A stretch of DNA of 64,000 nt, taken from NCBI GenBank assembly GCA_030765065.1, contig CM060990.1, forward strand, positions 9,919,501 through 9,983,500. Reading direction: 5' to 3'. The number at the start of each line of letters is the position of its first letter. The stretch's first letter is position 1. Below, piece after piece: positions 21,831 through 33,652 of this stretch. This DNA comes from Deroplatys truncata. Lineage: Eukaryota > Arthropoda > Insecta > Mantodea > Mantidae. The position numbers and the translations under genes are program-made. The notes beneath the pieces are model-generated. The model was not told where the DNA came from. It saw only the letters and a program-made list of their open reading frames with translations, and did no database searches.

Positions 21831-23939
21831 CGGCCTGAGCATTAAATAATACACAGAGCTTTGAGCTATTTTCAATTTGTTGTTACCTTCAGCATAAACC
21901 TACTGCTACCTGAAACAATTATCATAGCTATAGAGTAAGGGAGGGGAGAAAATAATGCGGACCGTAACGCCAACTTGATTCACTGGAAATAATAAAAAGC
22001 CGACATGAAGGAATTATTCAGTGCACCATTGTTGCAAGTGTACCAGCGCTGTATTTTACGATTACAAATGCTTTTTAAAATAAACTGTTAACATTGTTCT
22101 GTTGAAAAGCCTTTGGTCCTGCCTACAAGCGGGAATGATTTGTTTTGTTTTTTATTCGACGTTCCCGATATTCAAAACTGCAATACCAGAAGCTTTTGGC
22201 TTCACTAATATGAAACTAGGGTATCAATATCTGAAGTTCTTACATAAAAGTGCGGGGGAAATATATTATTTGAGAAATGTTCTTCTAATCTTCTAATGTT
22301 TTTATTGTGGGTGATGTTGCATTGCATCGATGACAAACAATTTCACAGATTTGTTTTACAGTGACTACTCCCGGCAAACTATTTAATAATCCCTATAGAA
22401 GATGAGCTGAAAATGGAGGAAATGAAACAAAATATTACAATAATATAAACATGATGATACTCATTTAAGTTGTTTTTTGAAGCTTCCTCGCTTTCGGGTT
22501 TTCCTAAAAGCTCTGTAGATGGTCTTGCTGCCTGATCTTAATATGTGCTACATTTTATAATAACAGAAATGCATGCGGGGCTTCTTTTATAGTTTTTATG
22601 GTCTTAACCAAAGCTAAGTGTAATATTGCCAATAATCCATATCGAATTGGCTCGTAGTGTGCATAATACATTGACACTTTACTCTAATGGGAGCTTGTAC
22701 TTACGTATTTGGTTTTGGTGTTTCAAAGCACGTAGAATTGCCGTTTCCAAAGAAAATACAAACTGTTTTAATGTATCTATACATAAATTTGGGATACACT
22801 TTGTCAAAACAGTTATTTTTTTATGCATACAAAACTTGTTTAACGTTGCAGAATGTGGAAGATGCATCACTGGTGTCCCAACACCATTTTCAAGTCCCTA
22901 CCAACCTGCTGTATTTTAATGTTAGTTTTGAATACGGCAAATTGCATTTTTCTGTCATTGGCGTTTTTTCTACCTTCCTCCTACAAAGCGCTCTTTGCCT
23001 AGGATTTGTTGTTGTTAGAAGTATAGTATTTGCTTCACACATTCATTGAAAGTTGTCACTTCATCATAATCATGGGTGTGAACTTGTTATTCACTTCCCA
23101 AAGCTTCTTTTCTCTTCTCTTCAGCAGAGCGACCTATATTTTGTACTTTTTTGAGAACAAATGCTGTAAAACTCACTGACAAGCTTTTGTAGTTGATATG
23201 TTCAGAAATTGTGTTACAACTACCTTTCTAACTTCCTTGTAAGACTATTTTCAATTTGTTTTAATGTATAATATGAAAACTATAACATTAATAGCAGTGT
23301 AACAAGTTTTGAGCACGACAATCAAATCTAAAGTAGTTGCAGTGATACTGGAAATAACGGTAAGATGACCACTGACACCTGACCTCGCAAAGACAGAGTA
23401 TGACGATTCATATCTCGTTTTGAGGAAATTAAATAATGTTTACTTAAGAAGAAATGTTTGAAAATTGCATAAGAATACAAGTTTTGGGACGCTCTGACTT
23501 TATTTCTAATTCTAAATAACTAGCTACATTTATTATACCGTTGCAAATTCAGCGGGATTAGAATGAAGCGCATTATTAAACACACACACGCACATATGTG
23601 CTAGACATTTAACGCTTTATATCTGAATTTAAACGTTTAGCTTATGATACATTTTACGGAGTTAATAATTTAAAAAAACGGTATTAGAATCGTTTTCAGG
23701 AATGAAAGGGTACATGAAATAAAACGTTCATGGTGAATGAATGTCACCTTCCTTCTTTTTCTTTAACATTTCAAAAGATACTCCCGAACAACTAATCTTC
23801 AGTGTTATTGACGACGGCAAAAAGCGTAGCAATAATACCATAATTAGGATGCGTGGAGGATCTGTTGGAAGATAAGTATACCTAAGGCCAGAGATGTAGA
23901 AGAACAATATCGATTTCAAGCAGGAAGACTTACGAAACA
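21831..23939. other. no gene seen
   Basis: AT-rich DNA with ORFs of 97 and 120 codons (22,626-22,919; 22,687-23,049) in different overlapping frames and without recognisable motifs. No repeat or RNA signal was noticed. Confidence 0.45.
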
Positions 23940-26060
23940 CAATCTATTTACTTTAAGTAAAACAATTGAAAGGACTGTAGAATTTTATTTTGTCAATTTG
24001 GAAAAGATCTACAATTCAGTTCTACTGATTAGACTATGGAAATCTTTAAACACTAGCAATCTATCCAGGAGCTTCATAAACGTAATTAAAATATGTATAT
24101 AAATTCTATAGCAAAGACAAAGATAAACAGTAGAATCTTGTCACTGAAGGATTATGTTAGGGACTTTGTTTATCCCCAACGTTATTCAAAATGTATTTGG
24201 TAAGTTTTCAACAAGCATTACATAATTGGAAAACGAAATGTATAGTTTCGGGTACAAAATTTGGAAATAATCATACATTGTCACATCCCAAAGCAAAATT
24301 TGATATTACAGCCTAAAACTCCGGGAATACTTATTTACAAATTTCTACCCAAACGCGGCGACATTGGGAGCGAAGCGTAACCATGCAGGTTTTAAGTTTC
24401 CCAATTCCTACTTCATCAGGAAGGACAGGGGAATATTCCTTCAAAAACCTTAACACACTTCAAAAGCATGCTAGCACGTTTATTTATGAAGGAAGAATTT
24501 ATATATTTTAACACGATTACCCTTGTCCTGATGAGGATTGTGTGCTGCTTACCCACCCATTCTTGGGCACAAAGAGGACGAACGTTAGCTCACCCTTAGT
24601 ATAAAAACTTGTTAACAACGTCTAAATATTTAACTACCCAAATTATAGCAATCTAAACCCGTAGACATACGCTTAAGTTACACCAATGTTGACGCCCTCG
24701 TCGATACAAAATAAAAAACTTGTTAACAACGTCTAAATATTTAACTACCCAAATTATAGCAATCTAAACCCGTAGACATACGCTTAAGTTACACCAATGT
24801 TGACGCCCTCGTCGATACAAAATAAAAAACTTGTTAACAACGTCCAAATATTTAACTACCCAAATTATAGCAATCTAAACCCGTAGACATACGCTTAAGT
24901 TACACCAATGTTGACGCCCTCGTCGATACAAAATAAAAAACGCATACGTCAGAAAAATATTGAACATTTTACGATGGTTGCAGTAGTTCTTGTAACCGTA
25001 AGAGTGCGTCACATAAGGCAAAAATATCCAAAGCTACACAATGTGACAAAATAGAAAAACTGTTTATTCATTAACTGATTCATATGGCGTCTATTTGTTA
25101 CTGTGAATTCACACAAAAAGTAACAATGAATTATTAAATGCTGAAGAAGTCTGAGTGCCACACGAAACCAGGAATGTGTTTATGGTTCTGTGCAAGTTTT
25201 GGGATGAGCACTGACATACTGTTGCACAAACGTTCGTTGTTGTTGCACACAGATTGCACAAAATTGGGAGAGTAAACGATTGTCTGTTTATTACCTCCAC
25301 TAGTTCACCTCAATAAAGGCCACAATATTCATTGCATTTTTAGATGATCAGCATATAGTAACACAAGAATATGATTATTTAGGATATATGTACAGGAAGT
25401 TAATTGAAGAATGGGGATTAGCGTTTAATTTTGACAGAAACTATTTCAAACTTGAACATAAAGACATTATTAAACAGTGCGATGAACACAATTATTTGGT
25501 TGTTAAAATTACAAATAATGCAAGAAATGATACTAAACTTTAACAGCGAATAAGGAAAAATAAAACTTCCATGCCACATTGAATGGTATATTATGGGACA
25601 AACAGATAACGAGAGAAACAAAACGAAAATTGTGCAACTCTATTGTAAAACGTACAACATTATATGGTTCAAAAATGTCACAACTCAAAATATCCACGAA
25701 CAAACATTTTTGTCATTGGAAACGGATTATTGGCGACGCTCGGCTTGAATGTTTAGAAGAGTTAAAATTAGGAATGAAAAATTAAGGCAGGAAATGGACA
25801 TTACATGATACTTCAACGAAATAATTAATGTGGTATGGACATGTGATACTTATGAGGCAAGATAGGTTACCGAGGATTGATTTTGAATGGACGCCATCAA
25901 GGAGACCTCCAAGAACATGGAAGAATGCAAACCATGAATTAGAGACAATTGAGAGAAAGACAATGCATAGATAGGACTTGATGGTTTTTGGCAATATGAG
26001 AGAATGTCTGGTTTAATATGCATTTGGCTGTCAGAATATGATGTAAGCATTGTAAAAAGG
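23940..26060 (+). pseudogene. LINE reverse transcriptase, RTE-like, decayed and interrupted
   Basis: Plus-strand reading through many stops shows the catalytic core of a non-LTR reverse transcriptase. A motif A-like FVNLEKIYNSV with LWKSL lies near 23,985, where the usual catalytic D is replaced by N. A GLCLSPTLF-like motif B region follows near 24,150. A motif C-like FLDDQ sits near 25,340, then RKLIEEWGLAFN and the C-terminal block with a WYGHV-like region (about 25,830) and EWTPSRRPP...TWKNANHELETIERK. Sequence between about 24,280 and 25,318 does not belong to the enzyme and separates motifs B and C. Such enzymes copy RNA into the genome by target-primed reverse transcription; this copy is dead. 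RTE assignment is tentative. Confidence 0.7.
24602..24940 (+). repeat. 111-bp tandem repeat, 3 copies
   Basis: Three head-to-tail units with exact 111-base spacing (CTTGTTAAC at 24,608, 24,719 and 24,830). They are nearly identical, the clearest difference being CGTCTAAAT against CGTCCAAAT in the third. They lie inside the foreign insert that splits the LINE pseudogene. The near identity shows recent duplication. Confidence 0.95.
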
Positions 26061-27185
26061 CTCACTCATAGTAGTAGAGAAGCGTATGAATAGTTTTAGA
26101 AGTACAAATAACTTTTATGTGGTTGTTTGGTGCATTATAATACTGCAAAGTGCTCAGAGGAGATTGTGGGCTGGTTTTATGAATTGCACGTGTCCTGTAA
26201 GAGACCCCGACAAGCACCCAAAACAAACTGAGTTAGCTTGGAAGTGAAGTCACGATATTAAAAAAGGTTACATCATAGTGCTAAAGCAGTAATTGCAAAA
26301 TCTGGATACATAGTTGCACTGTGCTTCCAGTACCAGCATTTAGCTGGTGTTACCTGTGAAAGAATGTATCTCACGAGAGTAAGTAAATAAATTCAAACAT
26401 GCAAACATAGCGGTAGCATAAAATATATTGTAACTTTATGGTGATCTGCAAATAAGAAAATTAGAAATATTTTATAGGAACTGTAAATGACTTATGAACC
26501 ACTGTTCACCAAAGTACGTCAAGGACTTAAAATTCGGAGGTGATGTGAAATATCCTCTCCTATTGCAGATTGTAATAAAATATGGCGAATAAATATAAGA
26601 ATAAATTCAGTAGAAGTGAAAACCTCTGTTTTCAAAGCAACATTCCCTCGAATAATGTTTCAGTTTTTAATAAGAAATGCAGCGGACAGAAAATACTGGG
26701 ACTTTACCCAGTTTCATGTGAGTTCACCAAGTTCTCACTATCACCACATCAACGTGAACTAGCTCATCTATCCCCGTCACTACACTTTTTTTGCGACGTA
26801 GCAGAGTAATGAAGTACGTACGACGCAGCTCTTCTTCGGATGACTCATTCGCTGGAGAATCGAACACAAGACGTCTCTACTCTCTCGCAGTAGCAGCACT
26901 TACTGTACCTAACAAACGTCGCACATTATCTCACTCACTCTCGAGCATGCTCGTTTACATAGTAGCTTAACTTTTCGAGAGAACTCTAGAATGTTAGGTT
27001 CCAGAACAATCCCGTCGTCTCTCGACAAATCTGGATGACAACGCTTATCTCTTTCCGGTGCCTTCCTCATAAGCTCGGGAGCTACTGTAGTTTAAAACAA
27101 TACAATTGAATAACATTCATTGCGAAATTAAAATTATCAAGTAATTTCTACATTAATAATTAAGAGATCTAAAGGTACGGACGAA
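26061..27185. other. no gene seen, with one tRNA-like SINE head
   Basis: Mostly AT-rich. The minus strand at about 26,845-26,940 reads GTGTTCGATTCTCC as a B-box-like motif with a plausible A-box upstream, suggesting a SINE head. No complete tRNA fold was found. Confidence 0.4.
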
Positions 27186-30100
27186 AGGAGGGGTCCCCGA
27201 AACTGGGACAGGGCACCGCACTCAGCCAGCCAGCTGCTTGTGCTTCTACTGTGACTTCTAGGAGGGAGGGATTAGGGGAGATACCCAAAGGGGACCCTGA
27301 AACTGGGACAGGGCACCGCACTCAGCCAGCTGCTTGTGCTTCTACTGTGACCAAGGTAACTTGAGTATACTGTGACTTCTAGGAGGGAGGGATTAGGGGA
27401 GATACCCGAAGGGGGCCCCGAAACTGGGACAGGGCACCGCACTCAGCCAGCCAGCTGCTTGTGCTTCTACTGTGACCTCTAGGAGGGAGAGATTTGGGAA
27501 GATACCCAAAGGGGGCCCGTAACTGGGACAGAACACCGCACGCAGACCAACTGGTCCCTTGAGCTTCTATCGTGCTCTCCGGGAGGAAGGGATGAGGGGA
27601 GAGACCCGTAAGGGGCCCCAAAACTGAGACAGAGCACAGACTCAGCCATCTGCTTGTGCTTCTACCGTGACCTCTAGGAGGGAGGGATTAGGGGAGATAC
27701 CCGAAGGGGGCCCCGAAACTGGGACAGAGCACCGCACTCAGCCAAACAGCTGCTTGTGCTTCTAGCGTGACCTCCAAGAGGGAGGGATTAGGGAGATACC
27801 CGAAGGAGCCCTCGTAACTGGGACAGAGCGCCGAACACAGACCAACTGGTCCCTTGTGCTTCTACCGTGCTCTCCGGGAGGAAGGGATGAGGGGAGAGAC
27901 CCGAAGGGGGGCGTGAAGCTGGGACACAACACCGCATTCAGCCAACCAGCCAGCCAGCTTCTTGTGCTTGTACCGTGACTTCTAGGAGGGAGGGATTAGG
28001 GGAGAGACCCGAAAGCGGACCCGAAACTGGGACAGAGCACCACATGCAGCCAGCCAGCACCTGTGCTTCTACCGTGACCTCTAGGACGGAGGGATTAGGT
28101 GAGAGGTCGGAGGGCGGCCCCGAAACTGGGACAGGGCACCGCACTCAGCCAGCCAGCACCTTGTGCTTCTACCATGACCTCTAGGAGGGAGGGATTAGGG
28201 GAGAGGCCCGAAGGCGGCCCCGAAACTGGGACAGAGCACCGCACGCAGCCAGCCAGCACCTTGTGCTTCTACCATGACCTCTAGGAGGGAGGGATTAGGT
28301 GAGAGGTCGGAGGGCGGCCCCGAAACTGGGACAGAGCACCGCACGCAGCAAGCCAGCACCTTGTGCTTCTACCATGACCTCTAGGACGGAGGGATTAGGT
28401 GAGAGGTCGGAGGGCGGCCCCGAAACTGGGACAGAGCACCGCACGCAGCCAGCCAGCACCTTGTGCTTCTACCATGACCTCTAGGAGGGAGGGATTAGGG
28501 GAGAGGCCCGAAGGCGGCCCCGAAACTGGGACAGGCACCGCACACAGCCAGCTGTCCTCTTGTGCTTCTACCGTGACGTCTAGGAGGAAGGGATGAGGGG
28601 AGAGCGCGAAGGCGGCCCCGAAACTGGGACAGAGCACCGCACTCAGCCAAACAGCTGCTTGTGCTTCTAGCGTGACCTCCAAGAGGGAGGGATTAGGGGG
28701 ATACCCGAAGGGGCCCTCGTAACTGGGACAGAGCGCCGAACCGAGACCAACTGGTCCCTTGTGCTTCTACCGTGCTCTCCGGGAGGAAGTGATGAGGGGA
28801 GAGACCCGAAGGGGCGCCTGAAGCTGGGACACGACACCGCATTCAGCCAGCCAGCCAGCCAGCTTCTTGTGCTTCTACCGTGACCTCTAGGAGGGAGGGA
28901 TTAGGGGAGAGACCCGAAAGCGGCCCCGAAACTGGGACAGAGCACCACACGCAGCCAGCCAGCACCTGTGCTTCTACGGTGACCTCTAGGAGGGAGGGAT
29001 TAGGGGAGAGACCCAAAGGTGGCCCCGAAACTGGGACAGAGTACCGCACGCAGCCAGCCAGCACCTTGTGCTTCTACCATGACCTCTAGGAGGGAGGGAT
29101 TAGGGGAGAGGCCCGAAGGCGGCCCCGAAACTGGGACAGGCACCGCTCACAGCCAGCTGTCCTCTTGTGCTTCTACCGTGACGTCTAGGAGGAAGGGATG
29201 AGGGGAGAGCGCGAAGCCGGCCCCGAAACTGGGACAGAGCACCGCACTCAGCCAAACAGCTGCTTGTGCTTCTAGCGTGACCTCCAAGAGGGAGGGATTA
29301 GGGAGATACCCGAAGGGGTCCTCGTAACTGGGACAGAGCGCCGAACCGAGACCAACTGGTCCCTTGTGCTTCTACCGTGCTCTCCGGGAGGAAGTGATGA
29401 GGGGAGAGACCCGAAGGGGCGCCTGAAGCTGGGACACAACACCGCATTCAGCCAGCCAGCTTCTTGTGCTTCTACCGTGACCTCTAGGAGGGAGGGATTA
29501 GGGGAGAGACCCGAAAGCGGCCCCGAAACTGGGACAGAGCACCACACGCAGCCAGCCAGCACCTGTGCTTCTACGGTGACCTCTAGGAGGGAGGGATTAG
29601 GGGAGAGACCCAAAAGTGGCCCCGAAACTGGGACAGAGCACCGCACGCAGCCAACCAGCACCTTGTGCTTCTACCATGACCTCTAGGAGGGAGGGATTAG
29701 GGGAGAGGCCCGAAGGCGGCCCCGAAACTGGGACAGGCACCGCACACAGCCAGCTGTCCTCTTGTGCTTCTACCGTGACGTCTAGGAGGAAGGGATGAGG
29801 GGAGAGCGCGAAGGTGGCCCCGAAACTGGAACAGAGCACCGCACGCAGCCAGCCAGCTCCTTGGGCCTCTACTGTAACCTCTAAGAGGAAGGATTAGGGG
29901 AGAGACCCGAAGGGGGCCCCGAAACTGGGACAGAGCACCGCACTCAGCCAACCAGCTGCTTGTGCTTCTAGCGTGACTTCCAAGAGGGAGGGATTAGGAG
30001 CGATACCCGAAGGGGCCCTCGTAACTGGGACAGAACACCGCACGCAGCCAGCCAGCTCCTTTTGCTTCTACTGTAACCTCCAAGAGGAAGCGATTAGGGG

Positions 30101-30528
30101 AGAGACTCGAAGGGGGCCCCGAAACTGGGACAGCACCGCACTCAGCCAGCCAGCTCCTTGTGCTTCTACTGTGACCTCTAGGAGGGAGGGATTAGGGGAG
30201 AGACCCGAAGGGGGCCCCGAAACTGGGACAGAGCACCGCACTCAGCCAACCAGCTGCTTGTGCTTGTAGCGTGACTTCCAAGAGGGGTGACTTCGGGATT
30301 AGGAGAGATACCCGAAGGGGCCCTCGTAACTGGGACAGAGCACCGCACGCAGCCAGCCAGCTCCTTGTACTTCTACTGTAACCTCTAAGAGGAAGGGATT
30401 AGGGGAGAGACCCGAAGGGGTCCCCGAAACTGGGACAGCATCGCACTCAGCCAGCCAGCTCCTTGTGCTTCTACTGTGACCTCTAGGAGGGAGGGATTAG
30501 GGGAGAAACCAGAAGGGGACCCCAAAAC
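27186..30528 (+). repeat. 100-bp GC-rich satellite, about 33 monomers, with ~600-bp higher-order period
   Basis: The monomer is about 100 bases: GAAACTGGGACAGAGCACCG, a CAGCCAGCCAGC block, CTTGTGCTTCTACCGTGACC, and TAGGAGGGAGGGATTAGGGG before GAGACCCGAAGG-like sequence. A variant carrying GCTGTCCTCTTGTGC recurs at 28,551, 29,156 and 29,753, giving a higher-order period near 600 bases (six monomers). Because 100 is not a multiple of three, every frame shifts between monomers and the many ORFs here of 60-130 codons are artefacts. The monomer resembles the head of dispersed repeat R. Confidence 0.93.
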
Positions 30529-31805
30529 CTGCACGATACTCCGCTGTTGTCCGGGGAGTGCACCGTCACCTCTCGGACACTCTATTGCTCACCGCCGCCC
30601 AGCGCTTTTGGCCGTCTGCGGCCAAGGCGACTAGGATCCGGAATGACAGCGGTCCCACACCGCTGGTCCGACTAACTTTCATGGACGAGGACGACTACTC
30701 GGCGGCACTGGGCGCAGGACTGCCCTTATTAGGGCAAACCCTGTTGCTTGAGGCCAGCCGCAGTGTGCGATCCATTGCATGCCGCCGCTGCTGTCTTTAC
30801 GGGCACACAGACGCGTCATGTGACGTCGCTCCCCGTTGCCACTATTGTGGTAACGGGAATTTCACCGCAGACTGCAGGGCACACGACCTGTCACACCGCC
30901 GCCGCTTCTGCGCCTCGTGTGGGGGCAAGGGGCACTTCACCGGCTAGGCCGTCTGCCCACTTTACCCACGTAGAGCATCGCCGACCAGCACCATCCACAA
31001 GACGCCGCAGACCAACATTCCACCGCCGCAGTTCAACGCCTCTCAACTAGAGCACCAGTTGGCCAACACGAACACGCTAGTTGAGAAAAACACGACCAGC
31101 AACAACAACATCCTTGAAGCAATTCAGGACCTCCACGCAGAGTTGCTGGCCGTATCTTCCGGACACTCACCACACTTGAAGACCGGTTCACCACACACTA
31201 CACTGCACTGGAAGATCAGTTCACCACCAAATTCACCCGACTTGAATAACGGTACGTCACACACTTCTACTCCATCATAGAAACCATACAGACACAACCC
31301 GCCAAGACCATCAAGGACATCAACACAACACACCGCACCACCATTCGCATGGGAAACGATTACCTGCGTAATAGGATCGCAGACCATGCGACCAGGGTGA
31401 TCAACACTCTCCAACCGGACATCACGACACCTCCAAGATCATCACCGCAGCACCACACTCGACAACGCTGTCCATAATTCCCTGGACATAACCCGAATGC
31501 CCGGAGGTAACAGGTCCGGGCTCGGAGCCTTCATCACCTGTTAAGTCACCCCATTTCACAGGTCCCTGTCAGGGCTTCGGCCATGTCAGATACCTGACCA
31601 CCACAGCGGATTTTCTCCGCCACACATATGTCATCACCCACGAGCCTCCGGGGCGCTTCAGCGGAACCGGTCACCAATTATGCCACAATAAATTGTGTCA
31701 CCCCAGAATAAGATCCCTTCTATTCCTCTCCCTTTTTCCTTCCAAACACCCTTTATATCTTGTTTTCCTTTATACCTTTATTCCTGTTTTCCCTTAAAAT
31801 AACAA
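30529..31805 (+). mobile_element. 5'-truncated gag-bearing LINE inserted in the satellite
   Basis: Satellite sequence stops at CCCCAAAAC (30,528) and resumes at GGGGTAGAGCACCGCACTCAG (31,811), with A-rich sequence (TTAAAATAACAAAAAAC) at the 3' junction. AAAAC on both sides is a possible short target-site duplication, though the A-rich tail makes its exact length uncertain. Inside are a gag-like reading frame with zinc knuckles, a non-coding segment of about 0.5 kb, and a pyrimidine-rich stretch. No reverse transcriptase is present. Confidence 0.75.
30558..31280 (+). pseudogene. LINE ORF1/gag-like protein with CCHC zinc knuckles, one in-frame TAG
   Basis: The frame lacks an ATG at its start, consistent with 5' truncation. 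It carries a conserved-looking lead (TPLVRLTFMDEDDYSAAL, GLPLLGQTLLLEA) and three knuckles: CRRCCLYGHTDASC (C-x2-C-x4-H-x4-C), CHYCGNGNFTADC (histidine replaced by asparagine), and CASCGGKGHFTG interrupted by TAG at 30,945. The same frame then stays open to TAG at 31,278, through an asparagine- and threonine-rich tail with a short coiled-coil-like part. Gag-like ORF1 proteins of I/Jockey-type LINEs bind the element RNA. A related copy lies on the minus strand at 57,830-59,470. Confidence 0.75.
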
Positions 31806-31808
31806 AAA

Positions 31809-32230
31809 ACGGGGTAGAGCACCGCACTCAGTCAGCCGGCTCCTTGTGCTTCTACCGTGACCTCTAGGAGGAAAGCCCGTAATGCTTCCAGATTGAACAC
31901 CTCCAAAGCCGCCCGAGACAACTCTATTAGGTCCGAGTCTCAGGGTATCCCCCGAAGGAGTTCCCGCCCTACAGTACCCTGGATGACGCCAGGACGAAAC
32001 TTCCACAGAGCCCAAAGCCACCATCCGACGCAACACACCGAACACCATATCCTGGTCCTACAACCGTGAAACAAATGACAAGGAAGTGGATAGGTACAGA
32101 AAATGGGGGCACGAGAACCGTGGTATAAGATGAGCCACTCCATCATTCGCCTACCTACACGGGGAAACCCGAAAATCCCAAGAGTCATAGCGGGGATTGA
32201 ATGGAAGTGGCACATGTTACCTGGTTCAGC
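31809..32230 (+). repeat. dispersed repeat R, copy B
   Basis: The satellite-like head (AGAGCACCGCACTCAG, CTTGTGCTTCTACCGTGACC) runs without a break into unique R sequence (CTTCCAGATTGAACACCTCC, CCAAAGCCACCATCC, TCCTACAACCGTGAAACA, GGGGAAACCCGAAAATCCC). This joins the satellite monomer and R as parts of one ancestral unit. The gag LINE sits between the satellite and this copy. Confidence 0.75.
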
Positions 32231-32235
32231 GCTTA

Positions 32236-33315
32236 GAGAACTAAGCAAGGTTTTATAAAATGCTGTGTGTATCTAATTATTGTAGGAACCAAATAGTTTC
32301 AGGTAAATAATGACCTCAAACTAAATTTATTATTCTTGTTAATTGGAGTATCCCAACTACACAACTCACACCGCAGTAATACAAGAGGGCGAGACATGGT
32401 CGGGTTGCAACTTCTTCGCCTCTTCAGTAATGCGGGACGTATATGTTGTTGCATAGGTCACATACCCTTTACTTGCATCCCTTGGGAGACCGTTGTGTGT
32501 GTTTAAACTGCAAGCATAAAAACAACCAAAGGCAGAGAAAAAACGCAGAAAAAGACAACAAAGGAAATGCGAAAATTAGAAAAGAGCAGTACATTCGTTT
32601 TGTGTTGTTGAAAATAAGTAAACATGAGTCTGTTTTATGCAGCATTATTGGTGCTTCTGCAAATAAATTAAAGGTTCGCTGTTTTGTTATAGTTAGTTTA
32701 ATCTTCAGAAACCACTACCTTATTAGAATTACTGTACCTATATTCACACGAAGTACTGTACGTTATCTCGAAAATAAGTTAATTCTGGGAATGTCTTTCT
32801 TTTGTCACTTATACCTTTCTTTCGGAAAAATAGGCACCTTTAACCTAAAACATTTGCATTTTAATCAGACGTGGATAGAACCGAAAATTATGAACCTAAA
32901 AGGCTTTAGATAGGAACTGCAGAATGTAGAATTATAGCGGAAGTTGAAATATATTAAATGGCATGTGAAAATTGATAAAACCACTTAGCAGCACTAAGTA
33001 ACTAACAACTTATGAATCCCGCGTTCTAAAATGCAATTGGATAGCACAAGCTGCTGTTGACGGACTTGCGGTCAGGAAGCTACAAACTTTCGCCCACTCC
33101 ACTTACAAGTAGTGGAGGAACATTTTGTTTAGTTCTATTACACAAAAGTTAAATTCACATTAACCTTACGGTTGCTTAAAACACTGCTCTTATATCTGCG
33201 ATGTTACAAGACACGTATAGGGTGTGCCATAGGTTCAATTCACATAAAGCTACGGTCGCTTCCAACACTGTGACTTGTGTAATATTACAACTGAAGAATA
33301 CGTATCAATTCTAAC
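32236..33315. other. no recognised gene; one 156-codon ORF
   Basis: The plus frame 32,443-32,913 is open for 156 codons and rich in K, N, I and F. It holds one CVCLNCKHK motif but no domain I recognise, and its composition matches the surrounding DNA. I do not call it a gene. Confidence 0.4.
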
Positions 33316-33652
33316 GTCACCCTAACCTTCCATTCCTTAAAGCCCTAAATCCTTCTTCTGTAATATCAGAGGGAAGTAATAGTGCGTACCAAACCTAACG
33401 TCACCCTAGCCTCCCAAACCTTAAAGCCCTAAATCCTTCTTCTGTAATATCAGAGGGAAGTAATAGTGCGTACCAAACCTAACGTCATCCTAACCTCCCA
33501 AACCTTAAAGCCCTAAATCCTTCTTCTGTAATATCAGAGGGAAGTAATAGTGCGTACCAAACCTAACGTCACCCTAGCCTCCCAAACCTTAAAACCCTAA
33601 ATCCTTCTTCTGTAATATCAGAGGGAAGTAATAGTGGGTACCAAAAAAATAG
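33316..33652 (+). repeat. 84-bp tandem repeat, 4 copies
   Basis: GAGGGAAGTAATAGTG recurs at 33,369, 33,453, 33,537 and 33,621, an exact 84-base period. The unit begins ACCCTAGCCTCCCAAACC. Inner copies are almost identical and the first is more diverged at its start. Since 84 is a multiple of three, frames stay in phase, yet stop codons occur in the unit. Confidence 0.95.

Noticed and set aside
27379-30269. Many ORFs of 60-130 codons with repeating proline/glycine-rich or leucine-rich products on both strands
   Set aside because: They are frames of the 100-bp satellite; the period is not a multiple of three, so each ORF ends within a few monomers and all frames look alike.
32443-32913. 156-codon ORF
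   Set aside because: No domain and AT-driven composition; no promoter or splice context.
24602-33652. CRISPR-like arrays (111-bp and 84-bp direct repeats)
   Set aside because: The units are contiguous tandem repeats without distinct spacers, in a eukaryotic context.
33316-33652. Interstitial telomere-like repeats, because of several CCCTAA-like words
   Set aside because: The words are isolated within an 84-bp unit and do not form a telomeric hexamer or pentamer array.
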